Positions 1 through 6,014 of a stretch of DNA of 10,684 bases are shown here, in pieces; positions within the stretch are counted from its first letter, which is position 1, and every line of letters begins with the position of its first letter. The notes beneath the pieces are model-generated. The model made no database searches and was not told where the DNA came from. It saw only the letters and a list, made by a program, of their open reading frames with translations. This DNA is from Deferribacterales bacterium UBA4806 (GTDB lineage Bacteria; Chrysiogenota; Deferribacteres; Deferribacterales; UBA228): positions 1 through 10,684 of the forward strand of contig DHGE01000059.1 in NCBI GenBank assembly GCA_002402635.1, given 5' to 3'. A program made the position numbers and the translations under genes.

Positions 1-360
1 TATCAAACTCATTGAGCCAAAGTATTTCTTCTTTTATTGTCCTTATATGACGTTCAGTTTCAGCATTACCTTTATGATTATTATATGATGTAAATATCTG
101 TTTAACTCCAAGTAAAGTCATATCTTTCATAAAGCTTATAGATGTTGGCCTGCCCCATTATAACTTATAAGCTTTAAATTAGATCCTTTTACACCTTGAG
201 GGAATTCTTTATTAAATGCTAAATCCAATGCTTTCTTCCAATCTTCTGTCCTTGCCCTTAAACTTACATTATAACCAACTATTTTCTTCATATACTAGTC
301 TAATACTATTATTAAATATGCCCATCCAATGGATGGTACTATAAACTTGGGTTGGTACCC
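1..360 (-). pseudogene. Decayed IS3-type transposase (integrase core), fragment
   Basis: Reading the minus strand gives the C-terminal half of an rve/DDE integrase core: FIVPSIGWAYLIIVLD, then a stop where WYMKK-type sequence would continue, then KKIVGYNVSLRART, then KLISYNG, and finally IFTSYNNHKGNAETER and EEILWLNEFD running off the window edge. Three lesions are visible: an in-frame TAG at 295-297, a frame change around 148-156, and Tyr (160-162) where the catalytic Asp of the SDNG motif belongs. The part carrying the first catalytic Asp is also missing, since homology ends near 350-360. The element is therefore inactive. IS3-type assignment rests on the SDNG-like and NAxTER motifs and is an inference from family knowledge. 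Confidence 0.8.
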
Positions 361-428
361 CATATATGCAGACACAAAACTATGAACACTCTCAACTATA
401 ATCACTTCCGTTGTTGGTGTTAAATTTA

Positions 429-1493
429 TTAAACAAAATTTATAAGAGGTTTAATAACTCCATCTTCTTTAGTCTGCATCAAATGAAAAGCTTTGTCTAC
501 ATCATCGAAATTAAAAACATGCGTTGTCAATGGTGTTGGATCTACACGTCCATTTTCAATTAATCGCAACAGGCGCCTTAGACGTTCCTTACCACCAGGA
601 CAAAGTCCTGTTCTGATAGTTTTATCACTCATACCAACACCCCACTCCATACGAGGAATATTAATATAAGTTCCAACACCATGATAACCTATGTTTGATA
701 TTGTACCACCTGGTCTTGTTACTTTAACACAACATTCAAATGTTTTTTGTGAACCAAGCGCTTCAATTGCTGCATCTACACCTTCATTATTTGTCAATTC
801 TAAAATAGCTTTAACAGGATCTTTTTCTTTGAAATCAACCACTATATCAGCTCCAAAATGTTTAGATAGTTCTTTTCTCTTAGATATCGTTTCTACTGCG
901 ATTATAAGCCCAGCTCCTAAGAGTTTTGAGCCAGATGTTGCCATAAGCCCAACACCTCCTTGTGCAAAAATAGCAACAGTTCCACCGATAGGTATATTTG
1001 CATTTTCTGCACCCATAAAGCCTGTAGACATCATATCTGTTGTATACACAGCTTTTTCATCTGGAACTACCTCTGGGATTATGGCAAGATTAGCATCTGC
1101 ATCATTTACATGAAAATACTCAGCAAAAACACCATCTTTAATATTTGAAAATTTCCAACCGCCAAGCAAGCCCTGACATTGAGATGTAAAACCTCTTAAG
1201 CAATTTTCACATTTATAACAAGGAGTTATGGCCCCCACTGCCACCCTATCTCCTTCTTTGATACCTTTGACCTCGCTACCTAATTTATAAACAACGCCAA
1301 CAGCTTCATGACCTAATGTAAGATTTTGGCGATCTCCAATTGCTCCATCAACAGTATGGGTGTCTGATGTGCAAACAAGTGCTTTTGTAGTTTTAATAAT
1401 CGCATCGTTTGGTCCTGGTTCAGGAATATGTTTTTCCATAAAACCAACCTTTCCTATTTTTTCCATAACAAAAGATTTCATTAATTTTGGCAT
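429..1493 (-). CDS. Zinc-dependent alcohol dehydrogenase, isopropanol-dehydrogenase type
   Basis: A cytoplasmic medium-chain dehydrogenase of 354 residues, similar in length and order of motifs to the tetrameric secondary alcohol dehydrogenases of Clostridium beijerinckii and Thermoanaerobacter. Catalytic zinc ligands are visible as Cys41 (VCTSDTH), His62-Glu63 (GHE) and Asp153 (TTDMMSTGF). Four cysteines, 92, 95, 98 and 106, form a structural zinc loop. The C. beijerinckii enzyme, as I recall its sequence, has lost this loop. The nucleotide fold carries AQGGVG at 178-182, and beta-2 ends in Glu201 rather than the GSR of NADP enzymes, which suggests NAD preference. I chose the ATG at 1493 because GGAG lies six bases upstream. 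A TTG four codons earlier overlaps that site and is less likely. The gene is monocistronic, with a promoter at 1531-1558. Physiological substrate (isopropanol, acetone, butanediol or another alcohol) cannot be told. Confidence 0.9.
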   Translation of the reverse strand: MPKLMKSFVMEKIGKVGFMEKHIPEPGPNDAIIKTTKALVCTSDTHTVDGAIGDRQNLTLGHEAVGVVYKLGSEVKGIKEGDRVAVGAITPCYKCENCLRGFTSQCQGLLGGWKFSNIKDGVFAEYFHVNDADANLAIIPEVVPDEKAVYTTDMMSTGFMGAENANIPIGGTVAIFAQGGVGLMATSGSKLLGAGLIIAVETISKRKELSKHFGADIVVDFKEKDPVKAILELTNNEGVDAAIEALGSQKTFECCVKVTRPGGTISNIGYHGVGTYINIPRMEWGVGMSDKTIRTGLCPGGKERLRRLLRLIENGRVDPTPLTTHVFNFDDVDKAFHLMQTKEDGVIKPLINFV

Positions 1494-1530
1494 AATCATC
1501 TCCAAATTTTGATAATTTTATTGCAATATA

Positions 1531-1558
1531 ATTATAAAACTCTATATTAATAAAACAA
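1531..1558 (-). promoter_or_regulatory. Predicted sigma-A promoter of the alcohol dehydrogenase gene
   Basis: On the minus strand TTGTTT (1553-1558) is followed after 16 bases by a perfect TATAAT (1531-1536). This gives a short leader of about 30 bases before the GGAG and ATG at 1493. The surrounding 1506-1764 is very AT-rich with nothing else recognisable, so chance matches are possible. Confidence 0.45.
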
Positions 1559-1764
1559 TTTATAACTGATTAATAAATAATCATATATATTGGTATTGCC
1601 GCTATTCCATACATCTTACAAATAAAATAATGTATTAAAATTAATAATCAATAAAAAATATAAATTATTTAATCTATAAATAAAAACTGTTAGCTAATTT
1701 TATGCTTTAAGTTAGTCGCCTAAAACAGAGTATCTTTTAATAGATTTTTTAATCGTTCGTTCTA

Positions 1765-1980
1765 TTAATTCTTCTTGTACATAAATATACAATTATCCAG
1801 ATCCTTAAATAAGTCATCAGCAACTTTGAAGGTTTTACCTTGTTTTTTAGCCAGTTCGTTTAAAGCGCTTTCTGTTTCTTTTGTTGGTATTTTAATATTA
1901 AAGGGAATACCTTTATTTAAAACAATCATTTTATTAAACACATTTATTGCCTGTGAATAAATCATTCCTATATCATCATG
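1765..1980 (-). pseudogene. RelB/DinJ-family antitoxin, N-terminus lost
   Basis: The minus strand encodes MIYSQAINVFNKMIVLNKG, then IPFNIKIP and, near the end, a DLFKDLDN tail. This matches the middle and C-terminus of RelB/DinJ antitoxins, whose pattern is (L)GMxxxxAIN.F....V...GIPF followed by a DL..DL end. The frame stays open upstream (HDDIG before the Met) as far as the edge of a repeat copy at 1979-2000, where homology stops, so the ribbon-helix-helix strand is missing. The C-terminus also carries an unusual CIFMYKKN extension. No RelE/YafQ-type toxin follows; only about 25 codons are open in an adjacent frame. The methionine at 1965 is therefore internal, and this is most likely a dead antitoxin remnant rather than a short functional gene. 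Confidence 0.75.
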
Positions 1981-2000
1981 AAAAGTAAATAACTGACACT
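1979..2000 (+). repeat. Dispersed CCTGACACT repeat, copy 1 (diverged)
   Basis: Matches the core AAAAGTAAATACCTGACACT with one change (AACTGACACT). Its left edge is where the reading frame of the RelB/DinJ fragment ends. An imperfect echo, AATACCTGATG, follows near 2018-2028. Confidence 0.75.
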
Positions 2001-2048
2001 ACTGTTTCTACTGTTTTAATACCTGATGTTTTATTTATAAATTAACTT

Positions 2049-2076
2049 TTGACAACAAACATACATGTAATATTAT
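2049..2076 (+). promoter_or_regulatory. Predicted promoter of the truncated ATPase gene
   Basis: A perfect TTGACA (2049-2054) is followed after 16 bases by TATTAT (2071-2076). Transcription would begin about at the ATG (2084), and no ribosome-binding site is visible, so a leaderless transcript is suggested. It now drives only a gene fragment, and possibly reads on toward mazEF. Confidence 0.45.
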
Positions 2077-2083
2077 TCAACAT

Positions 2084-2305
2084 ATGAATAATAATCATTC
2101 AAGCAATGAAATATATTATAAAAAACGGATAATAAGTGATAAAATTAAATCTGCAGTAAAGAATTTTCCTGTTGTTGTAATTACAGGTGCAAGGCAAACT
2201 GGTAAAAGTACATTTTTAATCAATGAGTTTTCTCATTTCAAATATATAAGTTTTGATGATTACTCAATACTTGCACAAGCAAGAATTGATCCTGCCTCAC
2301 TATGA
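2084..2305 (+). pseudogene. AAA_14/DUF4143-type ATPase, N-terminal fragment
   Basis: The 73-residue product contains YKKRIISDKI, VVVITGARQTGKST (Walker A, GARQTGKS) and FKYISFDDYSILAQARIDP. This is the standard start of the AAA_14 ATPases that carry a C-terminal DUF4143 domain and are normally about 380-420 residues long. The frame stops after DPASL at a TGA that forms the left edge of repeat copy 2. In intact homologues, as I recall them, this place reads DPxxLW, so the break falls at or one base short of the Trp codon. No Walker B region or DUF4143 domain follows in any frame. The fragment is almost certainly non-functional. Confidence 0.85.
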
Positions 2306-2327
2306 AAAAAGGTAAATACCTGACACA
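2304..2327 (+). repeat. Dispersed CCTGACACT repeat, copy 2
   Basis: GAAAAAAGGTAAATACCTGA then CACA, followed by a T-rich tail (TTTTTTCTATTTTTT) shared with copy 3. It contains one extra base relative to the consensus. Its left edge provides the stop codon that ends the ATPase fragment. Confidence 0.8.
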
Positions 2328-2351
2328 ATTTTTTCTATTTTTTATTTGTTA

Positions 2352-2397
2352 TTGATTTTTCTATTCAATTATGTATATACTATGAATATACATAATT
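2352..2397 (+). promoter_or_regulatory. mazEF promoter and palindromic operator
   Basis: TTGATT (2352-2357), an 18-base spacer and TATACT (2376-2381) form a promoter. A perfect inverted repeat with 12-base arms, 2367-2378 and 2386-2397, separated by seven bases, overlaps the -10 box. A palindrome in this place fits autorepression by a MazE dimer, or MazE-MazF complex, as known for this family. AGGAGG (2400-2405) follows, five bases before the mazE ATG. Confidence 0.65.
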
Positions 2398-2410
2398 CCA
2401 GGAGGATATT

Positions 2411-2650
2411 ATGAAAACAAAGCTTCAAAAATGGGGACATAGTTTAGCTGTTAGGATCCCTAAATCTTTTGTAAATACAATTAACATAAAAGAGCATGAT
2501 GAAGTTGAATTGATAATTGAAGATAACCAGCTCATAATAAAACCAGTGAAATATAAATTTGATATTGATGAGTTAGTATCTAAAATAAACTCAGACAATT
2601 TACATAAAGAAATAGAAACTGGTCCTTCTATTGGCAATGAAATATGGTAA
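2411..2650 (+). CDS. mazE: MazE-type antitoxin (AbrB/SpoVT fold)
   Basis: A 79-residue protein whose N-terminal half is the swapped-hairpin AbrB/MazE DNA-binding domain: KLQKWGHSLAVRIPKSFV, then a DEVEL strand and a second strand near LIIKPV. The C-terminal 35 residues are acidic and look flexible (DELVSKI, EIETGPSIGNEIW), the part that in MazE wraps around the toxin. It neutralises MazF and should repress the operon through the palindrome over its promoter. The start is firm: AGGAGG lies five bases upstream. The stop overlaps the mazF start by seven bases, so translation is coupled. Length is close to the E. coli protein (82 residues). Confidence 0.93.
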   Translation: MKTKLQKWGHSLAVRIPKSFVNTINIKEHDEVELIIEDNQLIIKPVKYKFDIDELVSKINSDNLHKEIETGPSIGNEIW

Positions 2651-2985
2651 GACAATATGTACCGGATAGGGGAGACTTAATTTGGCTTGATCTTGAGCCG
2701 CAGTCAGGGCATGAACAAAAAGGATTAAGGCCTGCGTTAGTATTATCGCCAAAATCTTATAATCAAAAAACATCACTTGCCATATTATGCCCAATTACAA
2801 ATAAAGAAAAGGGCTATCCTTTTGAGGTAAAGTTACCTCAAAATCTTCCTGTAAATGGTGTTATATTGTCAGATCAAATAAAATCATTAGACTGGAATGC
2901 AAGAAATGCTAAATTTATCTGTAAATTAGATATTGATGTTATTAATGAAGTTTTAGGTAAAATAAAAGCTCTTATAGATCTATAA
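2644..2985 (+). CDS. mazF: MazF/PemK-type mRNA endonuclease toxin
   Basis: A 113-residue sequence-specific ribonuclease that cuts mRNA and stalls growth when MazE is degraded. It reads almost in register with E. coli MazF: YVPDRGDLIWLDLEP, then GHEQKGLRPALVLSP with Glu24 and Arg29 in the active-site loop, PITNKEKGYPFEV with Thr52, and GVILSDQIKSLDWNAR. The length is normal and no key position appears lost, so the toxin looks active. The similarity to the E. coli enzyme might suggest a related short cleavage site, but target sequence cannot be read from the protein. It starts inside the end of mazE without its own strong ribosome-binding site, consistent with coupled translation. Confidence 0.94.
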   Translation: MVRQYVPDRGDLIWLDLEPQSGHEQKGLRPALVLSPKSYNQKTSLAILCPITNKEKGYPFEVKLPQNLPVNGVILSDQIKSLDWNARNAKFICKLDIDVINEVLGKIKALIDL

Positions 2986-3045
2986 ATAAGAATATACTAA
3001 GGTAATTTTAAAATTTTGTGAGTTTAGTTCTTTTGCACGAATTAG

Positions 3046-3067
3046 TAAAAAGTAAATACCTGACACT
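3046..3067 (+). repeat. Dispersed CCTGACACT repeat, copy 3 (consensus)
   Basis: A perfect consensus copy, preceded by GAATTAG as in copy 5 and followed by GTTTTTTCTATTTTTTTT, which overlaps the last codons of the DUF421 gene on the other strand. It lies between the convergent mazF and DUF421 genes. Confidence 0.85.
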
Positions 3068-3074
3068 GTTTTTT

Positions 3075-3575
3075 CTATTTTTTTTCATTAGTGATTACAC
3101 TGAGATTGCCATTGTCCTCTAAATAACACTTATGAACATCTTCAATCTTTTGCACACCTTCTTGCCTAAGAAAACTCATTAACTCTTCTTTACTAATCAA
3201 ATGTTTACGCATTTTTTTCCAGTCAATATGTCCATCATGTACTAGTATTATTGGTTTTGGGTGAAGGAACCTGTGCAAAAATGGGTTGTGTAAACCTAAC
3301 CAATCAAGAACATAATCCCAGATAAAAATAGTTATAATTAAAATGATCCCTTCTGTTATGGATTTATATTCACCGGCCATGCCATTTTGTGAAGCATCGG
3401 CAATAATAACGACAACTAATATATCGGCAACACTTAATTGACCAGCTTCCCGCCTTAAGATTCTCATTATTACAAATAATAACAGGTATATAACACTACC
3501 ACGAAATATAATTTCAATAATTGAACCACTTGGGATAAATAAAGTGTGCCAATCAATTTGCCATATATTACTCAT
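3075..3575 (-). CDS. DUF421 (YetF-family) membrane protein
   Basis: A 166-residue protein with three hydrophobic segments in the first half: about 21-40 (IIFRGSVIYLLLFVIMRIL), 49-62 (VADILVVVIIADAS) and 73-92 (ITEGIILIITIFIW). A soluble basic domain follows, with KPIILVHDGHIDWKKMRKHLISKEELMSFLRQEGV and a final acidic strand ending in NLSVIT. This order, with the polar REAGQLSVADILV loop, is typical of the shorter DUF421 proteins, so I regard it as full length. The role is not established; Bacillus relatives sit in the membrane, and some are linked to sporulation or stress. Its last residues (EKK, stop) overlap the T tract of repeat copy 3, so the original C-terminus may have been altered slightly. 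The ribosome-binding site is weak (AGAG). Confidence 0.85.
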   Translation of the reverse strand: MSNIWQIDWHTLFIPSGSIIEIIFRGSVIYLLLFVIMRILRREAGQLSVADILVVVIIADASQNGMAGEYKSITEGIILIITIFIWDYVLDWLGLHNPFLHRFLHPKPIILVHDGHIDWKKMRKHLISKEELMSFLRQEGVQKIEDVHKCYLEDNGNLSVITNEKK

Positions 3576-3756
3576 ATTGCTCTTTTATATCAGTTTATTC
3601 ATCAGTAATAAAATAACTCTATAATGATTTATTTTCAAGAAGCTCTATTTGACATGTCTTTAATGAGATAAAAATTATTAAAATGAACTTTTAATATGTA
3701 TGTTATCTTAATATAAACTATGATTTAATATAAAAAATGTTTAGGAGGTGTTATAT

Positions 3757-4617
3757 ATGGAGAAAAAAGATATTCCTCCACAGGAGCAAAGTAAACAACC
3801 AGGTAGACAAACTGATATGAATCCTGTACCAAATTCAGAAGCAAGAGATTACAAAGCAAGTGGAAAACTATTAAATAAAAAAGCTATTATAACAGGCGGT
3901 GATAGTGGGATTGGCAGATCAATTGCCATTATGTTTGCTAAAGAAGGAGCTGATGTAGCGATTGTTTATTTAAACGAAACAGAAGATGCATTAAAAACAA
4001 AAAAGCTTGTAGAAGAAACAGGGTGCAAATGTTTAACTTTTGCAGGAGATGTCGGGAATAGAAGTTTTTGTGATGAGGTTGTAGAAAAAACAGTAAATAA
4101 ATTTGGTCACATCGATATTTTAGTTAATAATGCTGGAGAACAGCATGTTAGAGAGCGCTTTGAAGATATTACTGACGAACAAATTGAAAGAACTTTTAAG
4201 ACAAACCTATTTTCACAATTTTACTTTATAAGGGCAACACTAAAGCATATGACTTCTGGCTGTAATATTATAAATACTGCATCAGTAACTGCATACGCTG
4301 GAAATCCTTTATTAGTTGATTATTCATCTACAAAAGGGGGTGTGGTTGCTTTAACTCGTTCTTTGGCACTTCAATTGGCATCTCGCGGTATCAGAGTAAA
4401 TGCAGTGGCACCCGGACCCATCTGGACACCACTAATTCCTGCTAAAGACAGCTACCCTGCAAAAAAGGTTGAAAAGTTTGGTACTGAGAAACCTTTGGGC
4501 CGAGCAGGGCAGCCTGATGAAGTTGCTCCTTGTTATGTATTTTTAGCCTCTGATGACTCAACATATATGACAGGGCAAACTTTACACCCTAATGGTGGAG
4601 CAATAGTTAATGGTTAA
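3757..4617 (+). CDS. Short-chain dehydrogenase, GSP39/YdaD-like
   Basis: A 286-residue classical SDR of the extended-N-terminus group that includes Bacillus general stress protein 39 (YdaD) and YhxC. The first 35 residues are polar (PPQEQSKQPGRQTDMNP), as in that group. The Rossmann motif GGDSGIG is at 47-53, NNAG at 124-127, catalytic Asn150, Ser176, Tyr189 and Lys193 (YSSTK), then PGPIWTPL at 219-226. All catalytic residues are present, so it should be an active NAD(P)-dependent oxidoreductase; its substrate is unknown. The ATG at 3757 sits eight bases after AGGAGG; the GTG at 3748 overlaps that site and is rejected. It forms an operon with the small gene 43 bases downstream. A TTGACA at 3649 lies upstream but has no well-spaced -10 partner. 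Confidence 0.93.
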   Translation: MEKKDIPPQEQSKQPGRQTDMNPVPNSEARDYKASGKLLNKKAIITGGDSGIGRSIAIMFAKEGADVAIVYLNETEDALKTKKLVEETGCKCLTFAGDVGNRSFCDEVVEKTVNKFGHIDILVNNAGEQHVRERFEDITDEQIERTFKTNLFSQFYFIRATLKHMTSGCNIINTASVTAYAGNPLLVDYSSTKGGVVALTRSLALQLASRGIRVNAVAPGPIWTPLIPAKDSYPAKKVEKFGTEKPLGRAGQPDEVAPCYVFLASDDSTYMTGQTLHPNGGAIVNG

Positions 4618-4660
4618 GTTCAATAGAAAAAAATTATATTTTAAATAGCAGGAGGCTTAT

Positions 4661-4843
4661 ATGCCATGGAGTGAAACTTCCTATCCACAATCTTGGAAGA
4701 ATTTTACAGCTGAAGTCCGACGAAAAATGATCGAGATTGCCAACTCTTTATTGGGAGAGGGCTATGAAGAAGAAAGAGCCATCTCCATTGCTACAGCACA
4801 GGGAAAAGAATGGGCAGAAAATCGTAATAAACAAGTACGCTAG
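4661..4843 (+). CDS. YdaT-like small stress-associated protein
   Basis: A 60-residue soluble protein starting MPWSETSYPQSWKNF and continuing VRRKMIEIANSLLGEGYEE, then RAISIATAQGKEWAEN. This closely follows the N-terminal domain of Bacillus YdaT as I remember it (MPW..KDYP.S.KNL...VRKKAIDIAN...DEGYEEGRAI.IAT..AKEWAEN). Bacillus YdaT has an additional C-terminal region that is absent here. Its biochemical role is unknown. The start is clear, with AGGAGG six bases upstream. Its position just after a GSP39-like dehydrogenase supports a shared stress role, by inference only. A similar short open frame beginning at 4737 is out of frame and ignored. Confidence 0.8.
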   Translation: MPWSETSYPQSWKNFTAEVRRKMIEIANSLLGEGYEEERAISIATAQGKEWAENRNKQVR

Positions 4844-4967
4844 AAAAACAAATGAAGATGTTTTGGGGGAGTGCTCAGAGTTTTTTGTCATGATATGTTT
4901 ACTTGTTAATATTATCATAGTTTTAATGCCTTCTCAAGTTGCCTTCAAAAAAAATAGTTAATTGGGA

Positions 4968-4989
4968 TAAAAAGGAAATGCCTGACACT
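4968..4989 (+). repeat. Dispersed CCTGACACT repeat, copy 4 (diverged)
   Basis: TAAAAAGGAAATGCCTGACA then CT, with two mismatches to the consensus. It is followed by eight T, a second TTTGACACTAG and another T tract. It lies downstream of the SDR operon and just before the 3' end of hicB, convergent between them. Confidence 0.75.
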
Positions 4990-5024
4990 GTTTTTTTTGA
5001 CACTAGTTTTTTTGAAATTGTTCC

Positions 5025-5234
5025 TTAAGCATACAATAATTTGCCTTTTGGTTGTGGGATCTCTCTGTTTAATGTTTTTGCAGTTTCTATCCATTCTTCT
5101 ATAATTGTTTGGACATTTTTTAAAACCTCTTCATAAGTTTGTCCATCAGCTATACATCCAGGCAATTCTGGAACCTCAGCTATAAAAGCATTATCTTCAT
5201 TACTCCAATAAATTATAATTTCATATTTATACAT
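5025..5234 (-). CDS. hicB: HicB-family antitoxin
   Basis: A 69-residue HicB/UPF0150 protein. It shows the typical partial RNase H-like fold signature: YEIIIYWSNEDNAFIAEVPELPGCIADGQTYEEVLKNV, then an amphipathic helix (IIEEWIETAKTLN) and a short REIPQP tail. No separate helix-turn-helix or ribbon-helix-helix domain is appended, so it belongs to the short HicB type. It normally binds and blocks HicA. Its ATG overlaps the end of hicA by eight bases, and AAGGAGG lies within the hicA coding sequence, so translation is efficient and coupled. The protein looks intact, unlike its partner. Confidence 0.9.
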   Translation of the reverse strand: MYKYEIIIYWSNEDNAFIAEVPELPGCIADGQTYEEVLKNVQTIIEEWIETAKTLNREIPQPKGKLLYA

Positions 5235-5487
5235 TAAAATCCTCCTTATGAAGCTTATATTTTAATATAATATTTCTAATTTGTTTTACCTGATAATTTT
5301 TTGCTTTGCCATCATGCCTTGGCTGGATGTTTATAATTTCAATAATATCAGTTTTTGTGTAAATATAATAATCTCCTTTAATTCTTTCATAAAATCCTAA
5401 ATTTAAAATAACATTTCGTAAATCAGTAAACTTTATATTATTATCTTTAAGTCCCGATAATATTTCATTAATAATTTTATTACTCAT
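5227..5487 (-). CDS. hicA: HicA-family toxin with altered catalytic residue
   Basis: An 86-residue protein with the double-stranded-RNA-binding-like HicA fold: KFTDLRNVILNLGFYERIKGDYYIYTK, then IIEIINIQPRHDGKAKNYQVKQIRNII. HicA toxins are mRNA interferases that use a histidine in a GSHHI or GDHxI motif. Here the corresponding position is Tyr40 (codon TAT at 5368-5370), one C-to-T change from CAT. The next residue is also Tyr, so no histidine takes its place. The toxin is therefore probably weak or inactive, while the rest of the fold is well kept and the gene is open. The start has only a poor ribosome-binding site. It is the first gene of a hicAB operon in the usual order. Confidence 0.88.
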   Translation of the reverse strand: MSNKIINEILSGLKDNNIKFTDLRNVILNLGFYERIKGDYYIYTKTDIIEIINIQPRHDGKAKNYQVKQIRNIILKYKLHKEDFNV

Positions 5488-5518
5488 ATTTAAATATAAA
5501 TCTCAGCATTATAATATT

Positions 5519-5547
5519 AGTTTAAGTAATATAATAAATTCTGTCAA
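5519..5547 (-). promoter_or_regulatory. Predicted hicAB promoter
   Basis: On the minus strand a perfect TTGACA (5542-5547) is followed after 17 bases by TAAACT (5519-5524), which matches four of six -10 positions. The leader to the hicA ATG would be about 25 bases. No clear operator palindrome was found. Confidence 0.4.
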
Positions 5548-5630
5548 ACTCAAAAGATGCATTCTTCCTATTAAATGAAATAGCAACTGTTACAATTATG
5601 AAAGTTAATTATTTTTTTCCAGAGAATTAG

Positions 5631-5652
5631 TAAAAAGTAAATACCTGACACT
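5631..5652 (+). repeat. Dispersed CCTGACACT repeat, copy 5 (consensus)
   Basis: A perfect consensus copy preceded by GAATTAG, as in copy 3. It lacks the usual T tract and instead runs directly into the 11-base tandem repeat at 5651-5683. Confidence 0.85.
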
Positions 5653-5683
5653 TATGCTTTACTTATGCTTTACCTATGCTTTA
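5651..5683 (+). repeat. Three tandem 11-base repeats
   Basis: CTTATGCTTTA occurs twice (5651-5661, 5662-5672) and once as CCTATGCTTTA (5673-5683). The array begins inside the last two bases of repeat copy 5, replacing the T tract found after most copies. Confidence 0.85.
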
Positions 5684-5740
5684 AAGAAGAGAGAATGAAT
5701 AAAGAATAAGGACTAAAGTTATTCCTGGGTTTATTGATAA

Positions 5741-5914
5741 GAGAAGTTTGGTTTAAAGTTAATATTTGCAACACTAATCAGGGCATTTAGTAGATGGCTC
5801 CATGAAGTAAAGTTTATCATTTTTGATATTAATTATTTAGATAAGCTAAGACAAGAGCTTAATATTGAAAACAAACAAAAAATCTATACAACTAACAGAA
5901 AGGAGATATTATGA
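5741..5914 (+). pseudogene. Unrecognised broken reading frame upstream of the transporter
   Basis: After a stop at 5738-5740 an open frame of 57 codons has no usable start. It includes LIRAFSRWLHEVKFIIFDI and continues to a C-terminus ending NRKEIL, stop. The TGA overlaps an ATG (5911) that follows AAGGAGAT. The frame from that ATG ends after six codons (MRHSNL). The arrangement, an apparent gene end overlapping a well-initiated gene start, looks like an operon junction whose upstream and downstream bodies have been deleted. I do not recognise either protein. The remaining sequence between hicA and the transporter (5488-6014) holds the hicAB promoter, repeat copy 5 and the tandem array. Confidence 0.4.
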
Positions 5915-6014
5915 GACATTCGAATTTATAAGGAAAAAAGAGACTTGACCCGTTTCAGGATTTAAGTTTATTTTTTTAGTATTATATAAGAAATCAAAAA
6001 TTCATGAATTAACT

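Noticed and set aside
691..1148. Two plus-strand open frames inside the alcohol dehydrogenase gene
   Set aside because: They are antisense shadows of a clearly coding gene, with no family resemblance and no ribosome-binding site.
3059..3090. Repeat copies with T tracts read as rho-independent terminators
   Set aside because: The T tract follows, but no G-C-rich inverted repeat precedes it in any of the copies I examined.
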